Below, in pieces: positions 1 through 8,585 of a DNA stretch of 38,908 nucleotides. Source of the DNA: Novosphingobium sp. ERN07. GTDB lineage: Bacteria; Pseudomonadota; Alphaproteobacteria; Sphingomonadales; Sphingomonadaceae. The position numbers were made by a program, and so were the translations under genes. The notes under the pieces were generated by a model. That model saw only the letters and a program-made list of their open reading frames with translations, was not told where the DNA came from and ran no database searches. Every line of letters begins with the position of its first letter. Within the stretch, counting starts at the first letter, position 1. The stretch lies in contig NZ_JABAID010000026.1 in assembly GCF_012641335.1 (NCBI RefSeq), positions 1 through 38,908 of the forward strand, written 5' to 3'.

Positions 1-64
1 CACGGGATTATCATAGGAGTAGCGCCTCGGCCCAAATCAGGCCCGGCAAGCTCAACGCTGGGCA

Positions 65-229
65 TCACCCGCGCAAGGTGGGGGCCGCACAGCGCTTACT
101 CCACTTGGCGACGGTCTTCTGGTTGACACCGTGGCGCTTGGCCAAAACCCTCAGGCTCTCTTGACTATGCTGTATCGCTCGACGGACCGCCTCTGTCGTG
201 CGGGCGCTGCCCTGTAAAATCTGTCCCAT
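65..229 (-). pseudogene. IS481-family transposase, 5' fragment
   Basis: A reading frame from an ATG at 229 to a TGA at 65 gives 54 residues. It begins MGQILQGSARTTEAVRRAIQ and continues through a helix-turn-helix (LAKRHGVNQKTVAKW), which I recognise as the N-terminal DNA-binding region of IS481-type transposases. Similarity ends soon after residue 45. The DDE catalytic core, normally a further 250 or so residues, is absent, so this is a remnant. The remaining bases of 1-304 hold no gene I can support. Positions 1-60 contain a short GGCC dyad that might belong to another element end. Family assignment is from memory of the N-terminal sequence. Confidence 0.7.
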
Positions 230-304
230 AGCACATCCTTCCATTTCTGGCTGAATAATGCACCATCAAATGCCGGGACTAAACAACTAGGTGTTGAGCA
301 CAAT

Positions 305-985
305 TCAATCCTGAATGTTGGTCAGGCCGTTCCTTGCGCGTTCGCGTTGTTCGGTTTGCCAGACCGTGTCGCCCGATTGCCAGGTGACGGGGCAACCAGT
401 GCAATTCTTCATCCAAGCATCCTGAAAGACAGCGAAGCGCAAGCGAACGTGCTGCATCGTGGCGCCTTCAAGGTTGGTTTCGTAGAGTTTCGCTTCGAGC
501 AAATCTGTGTTCACAAGCTTGGCGCGACGAAAGGTTGCGCCTTTGAGAAGGGCCTTCTCAAGGTTTGCCGCGGTCAGATCGGCATCGTCGAAGTTGGCTT
601 TGCCAGCTCTTGCAAAGGCCAGATTGGAACCCCGGAGACTGCTACCATGTAGATCGGCTCCGTTAAGGAAAGCCATCGACAGATCGCTCCCTTCGAGATC
701 GGCACCATCGAGACGGGCGCCGGTCAGGTTTGCATGGCGCAGACTGGCGCGAGAAAGTTTTGCACCGCGCAAGTCTGCGCCGGAAAGGTCGGCGTTCGCC
801 AAATCGACAAAACGCAGATCTGCGCCGGCGCATTCCGCCTTGGGCACGATCTTGCAATCACCCTCGATCCACGGATCGGGGCGTTCCTCGCGATTGATGA
901 TCACATGCTGAGCAACTGCCGGAACGGTTGTGATGCCGAACGCGATTGCAAGTCCGGCGCTCAAGATGCCAAGGCTGCGGTGCAT
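305..985 (-). CDS. exported pentapeptide-repeat protein
   Basis: A 226-residue protein with a signal peptide (MHRSLGILSAGLAIAF..., likely cut after AVAQ near residue 26). From about residue 50 to 190 there is an almost unbroken run of A(D/N)LxxA-type pentapeptides (ADLSGADLRGAKL and similar). These predict a right-handed quadrilateral beta-helix. The C-terminal tail is non-repetitive and has two close cysteines (CTGC). I chose the ATG at 985 because it gives a signal peptide and has GGTGAG upstream; an in-frame start at 1090 would put 35 unrelated residues in front. It follows the PQQ dehydrogenase gene on the same strand after about 140 bp. Its function is unknown: pentapeptide folds serve many roles, and an exported one may act as a periplasmic scaffold. 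Confidence 0.85.
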   Translation of the reverse strand: MHRSLGILSAGLAIAFGITTVPAVAQHVIINREERPDPWIEGDCKIVPKAECAGADLRFVDLANADLSGADLRGAKLSRASLRHANLTGARLDGADLEGSDLSMAFLNGADLHGSSLRGSNLAFARAGKANFDDADLTAANLEKALLKGATFRRAKLVNTDLLEAKLYETNLEGATMQHVRLRFAVFQDAWMKNCTGCPVTWQSGDTVWQTEQRERARNGLTNIQD

Positions 986-1104
986 GAGAATCTCACCTAT
1001 GTCCTGATCAGGAAAAATCCCCGGACACAACCTGTTGCCAAAGCGGCGGTTCGTGTCCGGGGCGGAGTTGCGTGGAAGCGGCTTTCCCACGTCCGGTTGG
1101 TCGT

Positions 1105-1121
1105 CCGGGCATCAAACCCGG
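1105..1121 (-). terminator. possible hairpin after the dehydrogenase gene
   Basis: A dyad CCGGG-CATCAAA-CCCGG lies 7 bases beyond the dehydrogenase stop codon. There is no clear T-run on the minus strand, so it may be a weak or Rho-assisted terminator, or only an mRNA 3' stem. Confidence 0.3.
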
Positions 1122-1128
1122 CAGACAA

Positions 1129-2985
1129 TCAGGTTTCAGGCAATTCGAAGACCCAGAACGCACCGCCTTGCGAAACCGTGCGGGTCAGGTCGGCCATATC
1201 GCCGCCCCAAAGCGGCACCGCGCCGCCATAACCCGAGGCAAGACCGATGTACTGCTTGCCATCGGCCTCCCAGGTGATCGGCACCGAGACCACGCCAGAT
1301 CCGGTCTGGAACTTCCAAAGTTCCTCGCCGGTTTTCGCGTTGAAGATCTTCACGAAGCCATCGCTGGTGCCCTGAATGACGATGTTGCCCTTCGTGGTCA
1401 CGTTGCCCCCCCAAAGTGGCAACTCTTCCTTGGCTTCCCACGCGATCTTGCCGGTCAGCGGATCGATAGCGCGCAACACCCCGACGTGATCATCAAACTG
1501 GCGGCGAATCCGGAAACCCTGGCCCAAATAGGCGGCACCTTTGTTGTACGTGACGTTTTCGGTCCAATAGCTTTCCGACCAGTCGTTCGACGGGATGTAG
1601 AACAGGTTGGTGTCCGGGTTGTATGACATCGGCATCCAATTGGTGCCGCCCAGAAAGTTTGGCGTAACCGTGATCGCCTCGCCCTTGTCCGTGCCCGGCT
1701 TGGGAGGCGGTGGGCGCTGGCCGGGGTTCTCGATCGGACGGCCGTTTGCCACATCCCATTTGCTCGCCCACGTAATGCCCGGGACGAACGGGTGGATCGC
1801 AATGGCCGAGCCCTTCTGCTTGCTGATCTTGCCGTCACGTTTTGTCAGTTTGTCGAGATCCGTGACGAAGAAGTAGCCATTGCGGTCAGCATGGGCGCCA
1901 GCGCGGATCGTCTTGCCGTCCTTTTTCAGATCGAACAACACGATCGGGTTGTTGCCCGAAAAGTCCCAGGCATCGTTCGGCGTGTGCTGAAAGAAGCCGA
2001 CTGGCTCGCCGGTCGACGGCTCGATATACACTTGGCCGGAAGTATAAAGGCTGTCGCCGGGCGAGCGCTTCCACGTGTTCCAGGGCGCCGGGTTGCCGGT
2101 ACCGATCACGATCGTGTTGGTTGCGTCGTCGTACGTGGCCGACTGCCACGGCGCACCGCCGCCATGATTCCACGCCTCGACCTTCTTACCATCCTTGTCG
2201 TTGGGCCAGCTTGGAGCCTTGGGGTCGCCGGTGAAGCTGGAAGGCTTGCCGTTGAGGCGACCCTGATGACCTTCAACCATCGGCCGCATCCAGATTTCCT
2301 CGCCGGTATCGGGATCGCGCGCGTAGAGTTCGCCCACAACGCCAAATTCGTCACCGGACGATCCGTGGATCAGCATGACGCGGCCGGTCTTCTTGTCCTT
2401 CACGATGGTGGGCGCGCCGGTCATCGTGTAGCCAGCTTTGTGGTCCTGGAACTTCTTGTTCCAAACGACCTTGCCGGTCTTGCGATCCAGTGCGACCATT
2501 CCAGCATCAAGCGTGCCAAAGAAGATCTTGTCGCCGTAGATTGCTGCACCGCGGTTCACCACGTCGCAGCAAGGACGGATGTCATCCGGCAATCGTGCGG
2601 TGTAGGACCAGATCTTCTTACCCGTCTTCGCATCGAGTGCGAAAACCCGGCTGTAGGAGCCGGTCACATAGATCACACCGTCATAGAACAGCGCCTGACT
2701 TTCCTGCCCACGCTGGCGCTCGTCACCGAAGGAGAATACCCACTTCGGCACGACCTTCTTGGCGTTGGTTGCGTTGATCTGGTCGAGCGTGCTGTAACGC
2801 TGGGCGCGGACGCCAAGACCATACATCAAGACGTTGTCGGTCGTCTTTTCGTCGTTCGCGATATCTTCCCAGGTTACGCCCGGAAGCTTGAAGTCGTGCT
2901 TCTGAGCCGGGCCTTGACCCAGCACCGGTGCCGCCGTCAGCAGCGCCACTGTTGAGGCCAAAAGACGCCCCCGCCATCCAGTCAT
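1129..2985 (-). CDS. exaA: PQQ-dependent ethanol dehydrogenase, ExaA-like
   Basis: A 618-residue periplasmic quinoprotein alcohol dehydrogenase with a signal peptide (cut near APVLG|QG). Family landmarks are the vicinal cysteine pair in RPCCDVV that stacks on PQQ, repeated tryptophan-docking blades (GxxxWxxxT types), and the catalytic aspartate in AWDFSGNN. The C-terminal GGAVPLWGGDMADL stretch closely resembles type I quinoprotein ethanol dehydrogenases. Two residues after the catalytic Asp sits Ser, not the second Asp of lanthanide-dependent XoxF enzymes, so a calcium enzyme is expected. There is no C-terminal cytochrome c domain, so an external cytochrome must accept electrons; neither it nor pqq biosynthesis genes are in the window. 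A strong GAGGAGG lies just before the ATG. The two-component genes upstream are the likely regulators. Confidence 0.92.
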   Translation of the reverse strand: MTGWRGRLLASTVALLTAAPVLGQGPAQKHDFKLPGVTWEDIANDEKTTDNVLMYGLGVRAQRYSTLDQINATNAKKVVPKWVFSFGDERQRGQESQALFYDGVIYVTGSYSRVFALDAKTGKKIWSYTARLPDDIRPCCDVVNRGAAIYGDKIFFGTLDAGMVALDRKTGKVVWNKKFQDHKAGYTMTGAPTIVKDKKTGRVMLIHGSSGDEFGVVGELYARDPDTGEEIWMRPMVEGHQGRLNGKPSSFTGDPKAPSWPNDKDGKKVEAWNHGGGAPWQSATYDDATNTIVIGTGNPAPWNTWKRSPGDSLYTSGQVYIEPSTGEPVGFFQHTPNDAWDFSGNNPIVLFDLKKDGKTIRAGAHADRNGYFFVTDLDKLTKRDGKISKQKGSAIAIHPFVPGITWASKWDVANGRPIENPGQRPPPPKPGTDKGEAITVTPNFLGGTNWMPMSYNPDTNLFYIPSNDWSESYWTENVTYNKGAAYLGQGFRIRRQFDDHVGVLRAIDPLTGKIAWEAKEELPLWGGNVTTKGNIVIQGTSDGFVKIFNAKTGEELWKFQTGSGVVSVPITWEADGKQYIGLASGYGGAVPLWGGDMADLTRTVSQGGAFWVFELPET

Positions 2986-3090
2986 GTCATCCTCCTCACC
3001 AATCGGCGCAAGGATGATTTCCCCTTGCGCAGGTCCGAGATTTCGTGGTCGAAATCATTGCGGCCGAAGGGCAGATTACGAGGCGCTTTG

Positions 3091-3123
3091 TGAGACTGTC
3101 CTGAGAGTTTCCTGAGAATACTC
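3091..3123 (-). promoter_or_regulatory. three 11-bp direct repeats, likely OmpR-type operator
   Basis: Three consecutive 11-mers begin with TGAGA at 3091, 3102 and 3113 (TGAGACTGTCC, TGAGAGTTTCC, TGAGAATACTC). They lie in the 160-bp gap between the response-regulator gene and the dehydrogenase start, about 105-140 bp before its ATG. Direct repeats at one helical turn are typical of OmpR/PhoB-family binding sites, and the adjacent regulator belongs to that family. The last unit is also part of a short palindrome (TGAGA-ATAC-TCTCA, 3113-3126), so a stem acting as the regulator gene's terminator is an alternative reading. Confidence 0.5.
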
Positions 3124-3145
3124 TCATGATCGCTCGTGCTTTGGT

Positions 3146-3844
3146 CTAAGATCGGAGCAGAAATCCCACTCCGCGAACGGTTTCGAGGCGAGGCGATACC
3201 GGAGAACGCACCAGATGACGCCGCACGTATCCAACGTAGACATCGACGGTGTTTTCCGAAACGTCGGCACTACTTCCCCATACCTCGTCGAGCAGGTGAG
3301 AACGGGACACGACCCGGCCTGCCTGCCGGGCCAGGCAGTGCAGAAGATCAAACTCGCGCTTGCTAAAATTCAGCCGCTCTCCACCCACGAGCACGGTGCG
3401 GCCCGGCAAGTCGAGCACAAGTTCACCTACAGTGATGCGCCCCGGATTTCTGGCCGCCCCCCGAAAGATCATGACAGACAGCCGCGCCAGCAATTCGTCC
3501 ATCGAGAACGGCTTGGTAACATAGTCGTCGGCCCCGCACCTGAACCCTTCGAGCTTGTCTTCCAATTCAGCACGTGCAGTCAGCATGCAAATCGGAACAT
3601 CCACGCCGTTGGCGCGTGCCTCGCGGCAAAGCTCCGCCCCATCGGCATCAGGAAGTCCAAGATCGAGGATGACCGCATCAAATAACCCAGAGGCAAGACG
3701 AGTCCGGGCTCGCCGACCGAGCGTTTGCCACTCGACCTTGTAGCCTTCAGCCTGAAGTCCGCGGTGGATGAACCGTCCAATCCCGGCGTCATCCTCCACC
3801 AGCAGAATGTTCAGCCCGCGATCGGCAGGCGCATTGTCACGCAC
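3146..3844 (-). CDS. OmpR-family response regulator
   Basis: A 232-residue regulator with an N-terminal receiver domain (acidic pocket E17-D18-D19, phospho-acceptor D61 in ILDLGLP, T89, K111 in VTKPF) and a C-terminal winged-helix DNA-binding domain (about 135-232; FSKREFDLLHCLA, NTVDVYVGYVRRHL, ETVRGVGFLL). It begins at a GTG inside the last 34 bases of the kinase gene, so the two are co-transcribed and probably translationally coupled. It differs from the NarL-type regulators linked to exaA in Pseudomonas, so control of the adjacent dehydrogenase gene is inferred from position and from the direct repeats downstream. No cognate signal can be read from the sequence. Confidence 0.93.
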   Translation of the reverse strand: MRDNAPADRGLNILLVEDDAGIGRFIHRGLQAEGYKVEWQTLGRRARTRLASGLFDAVILDLGLPDADGAELCREARANGVDVPICMLTARAELEDKLEGFRCGADDYVTKPFSMDELLARLSVMIFRGAARNPGRITVGELVLDLPGRTVLVGGERLNFSKREFDLLHCLARQAGRVVSRSHLLDEVWGSSADVSENTVDVYVGYVRRHLVRSPVSPRLETVRGVGFLLRS

Positions 3845-5271
3845 AATCCCTCTGTCCCGATTTCTTCGTTGCCCACATTGTTTGCGGCAATTGTTCCATC
3901 ATGTGCTTCCACGATCCAGCGAGCAAGCGAAAGCCCCAAACCGGTCCCGCCCAGTGATCGACCTGCCTTGCCTTGCACGTACGGATCGAAGATGTGCAAG
4001 AGTTCGGGTTCATGCACACCCGGACCTTCGTCCGTTACCGACAAGGTCGCAGCGTCTGTCGCAAACTCCACAGCAACCCGGACGGTGCCGCCTAGTGGTG
4101 AGAACTTGATGGCATTATCAATTACCGCGACGACGGCCTGTTGAAGTCGGTCACCATCCCCAGATACGCCCTCGTGGTCAGTGCGCGTTGGTGTCGCATC
4201 GCAGAACACAATTTCCACAGAACTGGTCAGCGCATAGGCTGCCGTCAGATCGCATGCATTGCGCGCCAGTGCCACGACGTCGACGCTTGCCTTGCGAAGT
4301 GGCAGTCCGGCGTCAGCCGCTTTTGCCAAAAGCAGCAAGTCGTCGAGACGACGCTGGAGAAAAACGGAATTCTGTTCGATGTGGATCAAGGCGTCGCGCA
4401 TATTGTCCGGCCGCCCGCCATGCCGCAGGGACACCTCAGCTTCGCCGCGGATCGCCGTTACCGGGGTTCGCAATTCGTGGCTGACCTTCGACAGAAACAG
4501 GCGCCGTCGTCCATCCACAGCAGCCAATTCTGCATTCGCGCGCTCAATATCCCGCGTTCTTTCGGCCACGCGCGTTTCAACGGCTGCACTCATGGAATTG
4601 AAACACGCCACCAAGGCCCTGATTTCGATCAAACCCTTGGGCGGTAGCCGATCGGTGGAACGTCCTGCAGCCAGTTCGCGCGTTGCAATTTCCAATTGGC
4701 GCAACGGCAGCAGCAATTGACGCCGGAAGACTGCCATAAGCCCGACCGGCACCAAGAGCATGACGCAAGCCACCGCGATCACGATGTTACGAGTCCTTAT
4801 GGAAGCTGCGTTTGCTGCACTGCGCGCTTGCGCCGCTTCCTGAAACTCGCGCGCAGCAATTGCACGAGCCAGTTGCCGTGCATGTAGGCGATCCAGCTTG
4901 CCAGAAGCATTGCCGTCAAGCGCTTGGACCAGATTATGGGCCGCGCGCAGTTCACCGGCCTGCAGTTCAGCCTCTGGCTGCTTGTCCTCAAGCAGTGCAG
5001 CTTCTTCCTTGATCGTAGCGATATACTGCGCGGCGATGTGCGATAGCGCGGCAGGATCACGATCGCTGCTGCTTTCGGCGTCGATCGATGCAAGTTCGAG
5101 CTGCGCCACCAGCATGGCTTGGCGGTATGCCATATCGGCGCGCAAAGACAGCGATTGGTTCACGTGCTGGGACCACATGGTAGCGCCAGTGACGGCTATC
5201 ATTGCCCAAGCAATCAGCACCATCGTGCTGATTAGCAGTGCGCGCGAACTTATCGGCAATTCAATGCGCAT
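3811..5271 (-). CDS. membrane sensor histidine kinase
   Basis: A 486-residue kinase from the ATG at 5271. Order: transmembrane helix 1 (about 11-32), a periplasmic, largely helical sensor region of about 125 residues, transmembrane helix 2 (about 162-182), HAMP linker (183-235), HisKA with H265 in SKVSHELRTP, and HATPase_c (DNAIKFSPLGG, DEGPGV, GTGLGLSLARW). Family knowledge: it autophosphorylates on H265 and transfers phosphate to the regulator encoded by the overlapping next gene. An in-frame start at 5373 would add 34 residues; I prefer 5271 because the membrane helix then follows promptly, although the ribosome site is weak. The periplasmic region matches no sensor domain I recognise, so the ligand is unknown. 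Confidence 0.9.
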   Translation of the reverse strand: MRIELPISSRALLISTMVLIAWAMIAVTGATMWSQHVNQSLSLRADMAYRQAMLVAQLELASIDAESSSDRDPAALSHIAAQYIATIKEEAALLEDKQPEAELQAGELRAAHNLVQALDGNASGKLDRLHARQLARAIAAREFQEAAQARSAANAASIRTRNIVIAVACVMLLVPVGLMAVFRRQLLLPLRQLEIATRELAAGRSTDRLPPKGLIEIRALVACFNSMSAAVETRVAERTRDIERANAELAAVDGRRRLFLSKVSHELRTPVTAIRGEAEVSLRHGGRPDNMRDALIHIEQNSVFLQRRLDDLLLLAKAADAGLPLRKASVDVVALARNACDLTAAYALTSSVEIVFCDATPTRTDHEGVSGDGDRLQQAVVAVIDNAIKFSPLGGTVRVAVEFATDAATLSVTDEGPGVHEPELLHIFDPYVQGKAGRSLGGTGLGLSLARWIVEAHDGTIAANNVGNEEIGTEGLCVTMRLPIAG

Positions 5272-5497
5272 CGTAGGTTCTTGGCTGTCAATCTTGTCTG
5301 GCAAACGCGCAATCCGGGCTAACGCCAAGAAGATGAAGCGATTCGCATCAAATGCCAAGACGACCCGGGCCAAAACCTGCCCTGTGGGCAGGTTCTTCTA
5401 TATCGGCAGAAGGTGCCAAACTTCAGGTCGGCTGACATGTTTGCTTACGCGGACCAGCCGCTTTGGACGTGCGCCAACTGAAGTGGGCTTAGGAGGG

Positions 5498-5525
5498 AAA
5501 AAAGACAGCCGGGAAAGAACGGCTG
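5498..5525 (-). terminator. Rho-independent terminator after the DJ-1/PfpI gene
   Basis: On the minus strand a 6-bp stem CAGCCG/CGGCTG with an 8-base loop is followed within two bases by six T residues (AAAAAA at 498-503 of the 5-kb block on the plus strand). It lies about 40 bases beyond the stop codon of the DJ-1/PfpI gene and separates the receptor/PfpI unit from the two-component genes. The rest of 5272-5562 holds nothing else I can support. Confidence 0.75.
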
Positions 5526-5562
5526 CACAGCTAGCGATCTTCCCAGCTCGTTTTTCGAGGGG

Positions 5563-6462
5563 TCAGCCGGGAGCCATCGCGCGGAACTGCTCTTCAATCG
5601 GTGCGAACATGGCCGCCATCATGTCGCGCACCGGTGGCGGGGTGGTTGCAAGCGTGCCGCCCCTGATGGGCGGTTCGGGGGCATATTCACCCTGCAGCAA
5701 TAGCGCTTCGGCGTAGGCGCGGCCACGCAGCTTCTCAGCAAGGGCGATGGCGAAGTCCATTCCTGCGGTGACGCCTGCACCGGTCAGCACGTTGCCATCG
5801 CTGACAACGCGTCCGTCCACCGGAATGGCGCCGAAATCCTTGAGCGCCTCACGCGCAGCCCAATGCGAGGTGGCGCGCTTTCCCTTGAGCAGGCCGGCCT
5901 TGGCCAGCACCATCGAGCCGGTGCAGACGCTGGTCACGTACCTTGCGCGAGAGGCCCGGTCCTTGATCCACGCCATCGTATCGACACGCGCCATAACCGA
6001 AAGCGTGCCTTCGGTGCCGCCGGGCACGAACAGGACGTCGAGGTCCTTGGGCGCGTCGGCCATCATCACCGTGGGCTGGATGGCAAGGCCGAGATCGGAA
6101 GCAACCGGCGCGAGGTCCTTCTCCGTGGTAACGAGGTGGACTTTCGCGCCGAACAGGCAGGCGAGGAAATAATGTGGGCCGACCAGATCGAGCGCAGTGA
6201 ACTTCGGGTAGACCAGCATGGCGATCTGTTCCTGCCCCCAAAGACCAGGGCCGAGCACGCGCTGCATGGTCTGCATGTGCTGGTCAGCCATGACCTTTTG
6301 TTCGGCGGCGCTGGGATTGGCGCCATTTGGGTTAACAGGTGCTGTTGGAGCAGCGCCGTTGTTAGTGCCTGACGCCTGAGCGAGGGCCTGCTGCGCAAGG
6401 GCCGGAGCAGCAAGGGCAGCACCGGCCATGCCGCGCAGGATGTTGCGACGATTGGATTCCAT
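5563..6462 (-). CDS. Tat-exported DJ-1/PfpI family protein
   Basis: A 299-residue protein whose N-terminus carries a twin-arginine-like signal (NRRNILRGMAGAAL) followed by a low-complexity Ala/Asn/Pro linker. From about residue 75 there is a glutaminase-like DJ-1/PfpI domain with the nucleophile-elbow cysteine in SVCTGS, and FVPGG and GAGVTAGMD motifs. The closest family I recall is the isonitrile hydratase/ThiJ type, usually cytoplasmic, so export is unusual. Its ATG overlaps the stop of the TonB receptor gene (TGATG), so it is translationally coupled. Function on a receptor substrate, for example hydrolysis or isomerisation of an imported chelator, is a guess. The C-terminus is not AraC-like. 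Confidence 0.88.
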   Translation of the reverse strand: MESNRRNILRGMAGAALAAPALAQQALAQASGTNNGAAPTAPVNPNGANPSAAEQKVMADQHMQTMQRVLGPGLWGQEQIAMLVYPKFTALDLVGPHYFLACLFGAKVHLVTTEKDLAPVASDLGLAIQPTVMMADAPKDLDVLFVPGGTEGTLSVMARVDTMAWIKDRASRARYVTSVCTGSMVLAKAGLLKGKRATSHWAAREALKDFGAIPVDGRVVSDGNVLTGAGVTAGMDFAIALAEKLRGRAYAEALLLQGEYAPEPPIRGGTLATTPPPVRDMMAAMFAPIEEQFRAMAPG

Positions 6463-8543
6463 CAGAACCCTCCTTTGAGCGTGAGGAAGGCAGAGCGCGG
6501 TTGCGTCGGGATCACGTAGGGGCCGCCGAAATACTGATATGGCTCCAATCCGTTGCTGCCCAGAAGATTGGCCACCGACAGGCCCAGCGACACCGGCCCA
6601 AGATCATAAGAAGCCTGTGCATCAACCAGCGTCAGCCCCTTTATCGACACGGTGTTGGGCAGCGTCAGTTCGCGCCTTGAAAATGCAGTGACGCCGCCGC
6701 CGAGTGCAAAGCCCTTGAGCGCGCCACCAGTGAAGCGGTACCGCGCCGCAAATCTTCCGCTGTGCGCTGGCACCGCACGCAGCCGGTCACCGACCGGCAG
6801 GGTATTGTCGCGTGTCACCTTTGCATCGGTATAGGCATAGTTGAACAGCAGCGAGAAGGACGGGGTCGGCTCGTAGATCAGGTCAAGTTCGGCTCCTTGT
6901 GCGCGCTGCTCACCGGTCTGGACATTGGTAAACGGGATCGTCGGATCGGCAGTCACCACGTTCTGGCGGGTGATGCGGTAGAGCGATGCGGTGCCGGTGA
7001 GGCCCTTGATCGGTGAGGCGAACTTGAAACCGCCTTCCCACGCCTGAGAAGTCTCGGGCTTGGGCACGATGGTATAGAGACCGCCACCGACGACCCCTTG
7101 GAACCCTTCGGCATAACCGCCGAACAGCGACAGGCCATCGACCAGGCGGAGCGTAGCGCCGATGCGGGGGGTGATCTTTTCTGCGGTATCCTCGGTCGTC
7201 ACGCCGACATTGCTGCGCACCTTGATCCGCGTCCAGCGCGCACCGAGTGTCACATCAAGCCGGTCGCCGATTGCGATCTGGTCCTGTGCAAAAGCGGCGA
7301 TGCTGCGCAGCCGGTCATTCTGATCGAAGAAGAAACCCGGATCGCCAGCGAAGCTCGGCGCGGGCAGCGGATTGACGAAGTCGATCACTGCCCAGACGGG
7401 ATTGAAGAACATTGCGCCATAATAGTCGGTGGCATCATAGTCGACGCCGACAAGGATCGTCTGGCGTATCGGACCATCGCCAATGCGCGCTGTCAAACTG
7501 CCGGTGGCAAAGGTCTTCCTGCTTTCGGATGGCAGAAATGCCGTACCGAAGTTGTAAACCGTCCCGGAGATCTGACCGAACGGGAAGCTGCCGCGCTCCT
7601 CGAACCCGGTAATGGCCCGCGCCACGGTCAGGTTCGCTTCGACACGATCAGACAGGCGATGCGTAAGCGAGCCGGTGACGCCCTTGTTCTCGATCCAGGT
7701 CCGCGGCATGTCGCGTGACCCGGCATAGACATTACGATCAATCAGCGCGACAGGTTCGAGTAGCGAAACCGGCAGACCGGCATATTCGGTCTGCTCAACA
7801 CGGCTGTAGCGACCGCGCACTGTAAGCGTTGTGTCGGAACCAAAACCAACCGCGAGCGTGGGGAAGATCGCCTTGCGATCACGGCTTACGAAATCGATGA
7901 AGCTGTCCGCACTGTCGATCATTCCGGTCACGCGCAGGGCGACGCCAGTCGCAATCGGCAGATTGACATCAGCTTCGCCGCCGACGGTGCCGAACGACCC
8001 AGCGCGACCGGTGACCTTGACGCCGAGCCGGTCATAAGGATCGCGCGATACCAGATTGATTATCCCGGACAGCGGCGCACCGGCACCGCCACCGTAGAGT
8101 GTGGCAGTCGGCCCCTTGGCGACGTCGATTCGCTCGACATTGACCAGCGTGCCTGGATCACCGACGCTGGCCGGAAGCTGATAGGTCGGCACGCCGTCGA
8201 TGTAGTAATTGACCGCAAACCCGCGCACTAGCGTGGGCTGCAGCACCGATTGCTCGACACCGTTGGGCACCACGCCCGAGACGTTGACCAGCGCATCGGA
8301 AAGGGTCTGCAGATCCTGATCCTCGATGAGCTTGCGTGTGAGCGACTGGACCGATTGCGGCACCTTCTCGACCGGCGTTGCCGTGCGTGTGGCGCTGACG
8401 CCATCGGGTTGTTCGTAACTGGCCCGCGCCCCGGTCACGACGATAACGTCCGGCGTCCAGCCCGAAGCCTGAGGTGCTTCCTGAGCAAAGGCCGGTGCGG
8501 CGCTGGCAAGGGCGCAGCCAAGCGCGATGAATGATGTCCTCAT
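6462..8543 (-). CDS. TonB-dependent siderophore-type receptor
   Basis: A 693-residue outer-membrane receptor with a signal peptide (cut near APAFA|QE). It has a plug domain (about 45-160: VPQSVQSLTRKLIEDQ, LVRGF, YYIDGVPTY, VERIDVAKGPTATLYGGG) and a 22-strand-type barrel ending in aromatic Phe (LTLKGGF). The plug matches the ferric-siderophore class. A GGGGAG precedes the ATG. It lies downstream of a DUF2946 gene, a DUF2244 gene and a small membrane-protein gene, and is coupled to the exported PfpI protein. Given the copper genes upstream, the cargo could be a copper chelate rather than a ferric one; sequence alone does not decide. Confidence 0.93.
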   Translation of the reverse strand: MRTSFIALGCALASAAPAFAQEAPQASGWTPDVIVVTGARASYEQPDGVSATRTATPVEKVPQSVQSLTRKLIEDQDLQTLSDALVNVSGVVPNGVEQSVLQPTLVRGFAVNYYIDGVPTYQLPASVGDPGTLVNVERIDVAKGPTATLYGGGAGAPLSGIINLVSRDPYDRLGVKVTGRAGSFGTVGGEADVNLPIATGVALRVTGMIDSADSFIDFVSRDRKAIFPTLAVGFGSDTTLTVRGRYSRVEQTEYAGLPVSLLEPVALIDRNVYAGSRDMPRTWIENKGVTGSLTHRLSDRVEANLTVARAITGFEERGSFPFGQISGTVYNFGTAFLPSESRKTFATGSLTARIGDGPIRQTILVGVDYDATDYYGAMFFNPVWAVIDFVNPLPAPSFAGDPGFFFDQNDRLRSIAAFAQDQIAIGDRLDVTLGARWTRIKVRSNVGVTTEDTAEKITPRIGATLRLVDGLSLFGGYAEGFQGVVGGGLYTIVPKPETSQAWEGGFKFASPIKGLTGTASLYRITRQNVVTADPTIPFTNVQTGEQRAQGAELDLIYEPTPSFSLLFNYAYTDAKVTRDNTLPVGDRLRAVPAHSGRFAARYRFTGGALKGFALGGGVTAFSRRELTLPNTVSIKGLTLVDAQASYDLGPVSLGLSVANLLGSNGLEPYQYFGGPYVIPTQPRSAFLTLKGGF

Positions 8544-8585
8544 GATACTCCCCGATTTTCAGTGTGATTGGTGGATTTGAATGGC

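Noticed and set aside
1792..2955. Long plus-strand frame (387 residues) opposite the PQQ dehydrogenase
   Set aside because: Antisense shadow of a clear gene; no recognisable domain, typical of GC-rich third-position bias.
1129..2985. XoxF-type lanthanide methanol dehydrogenase
   Set aside because: The second Asp needed for lanthanide binding is Ser in AWDFSGNN, and the C-terminus is ExaA-like.
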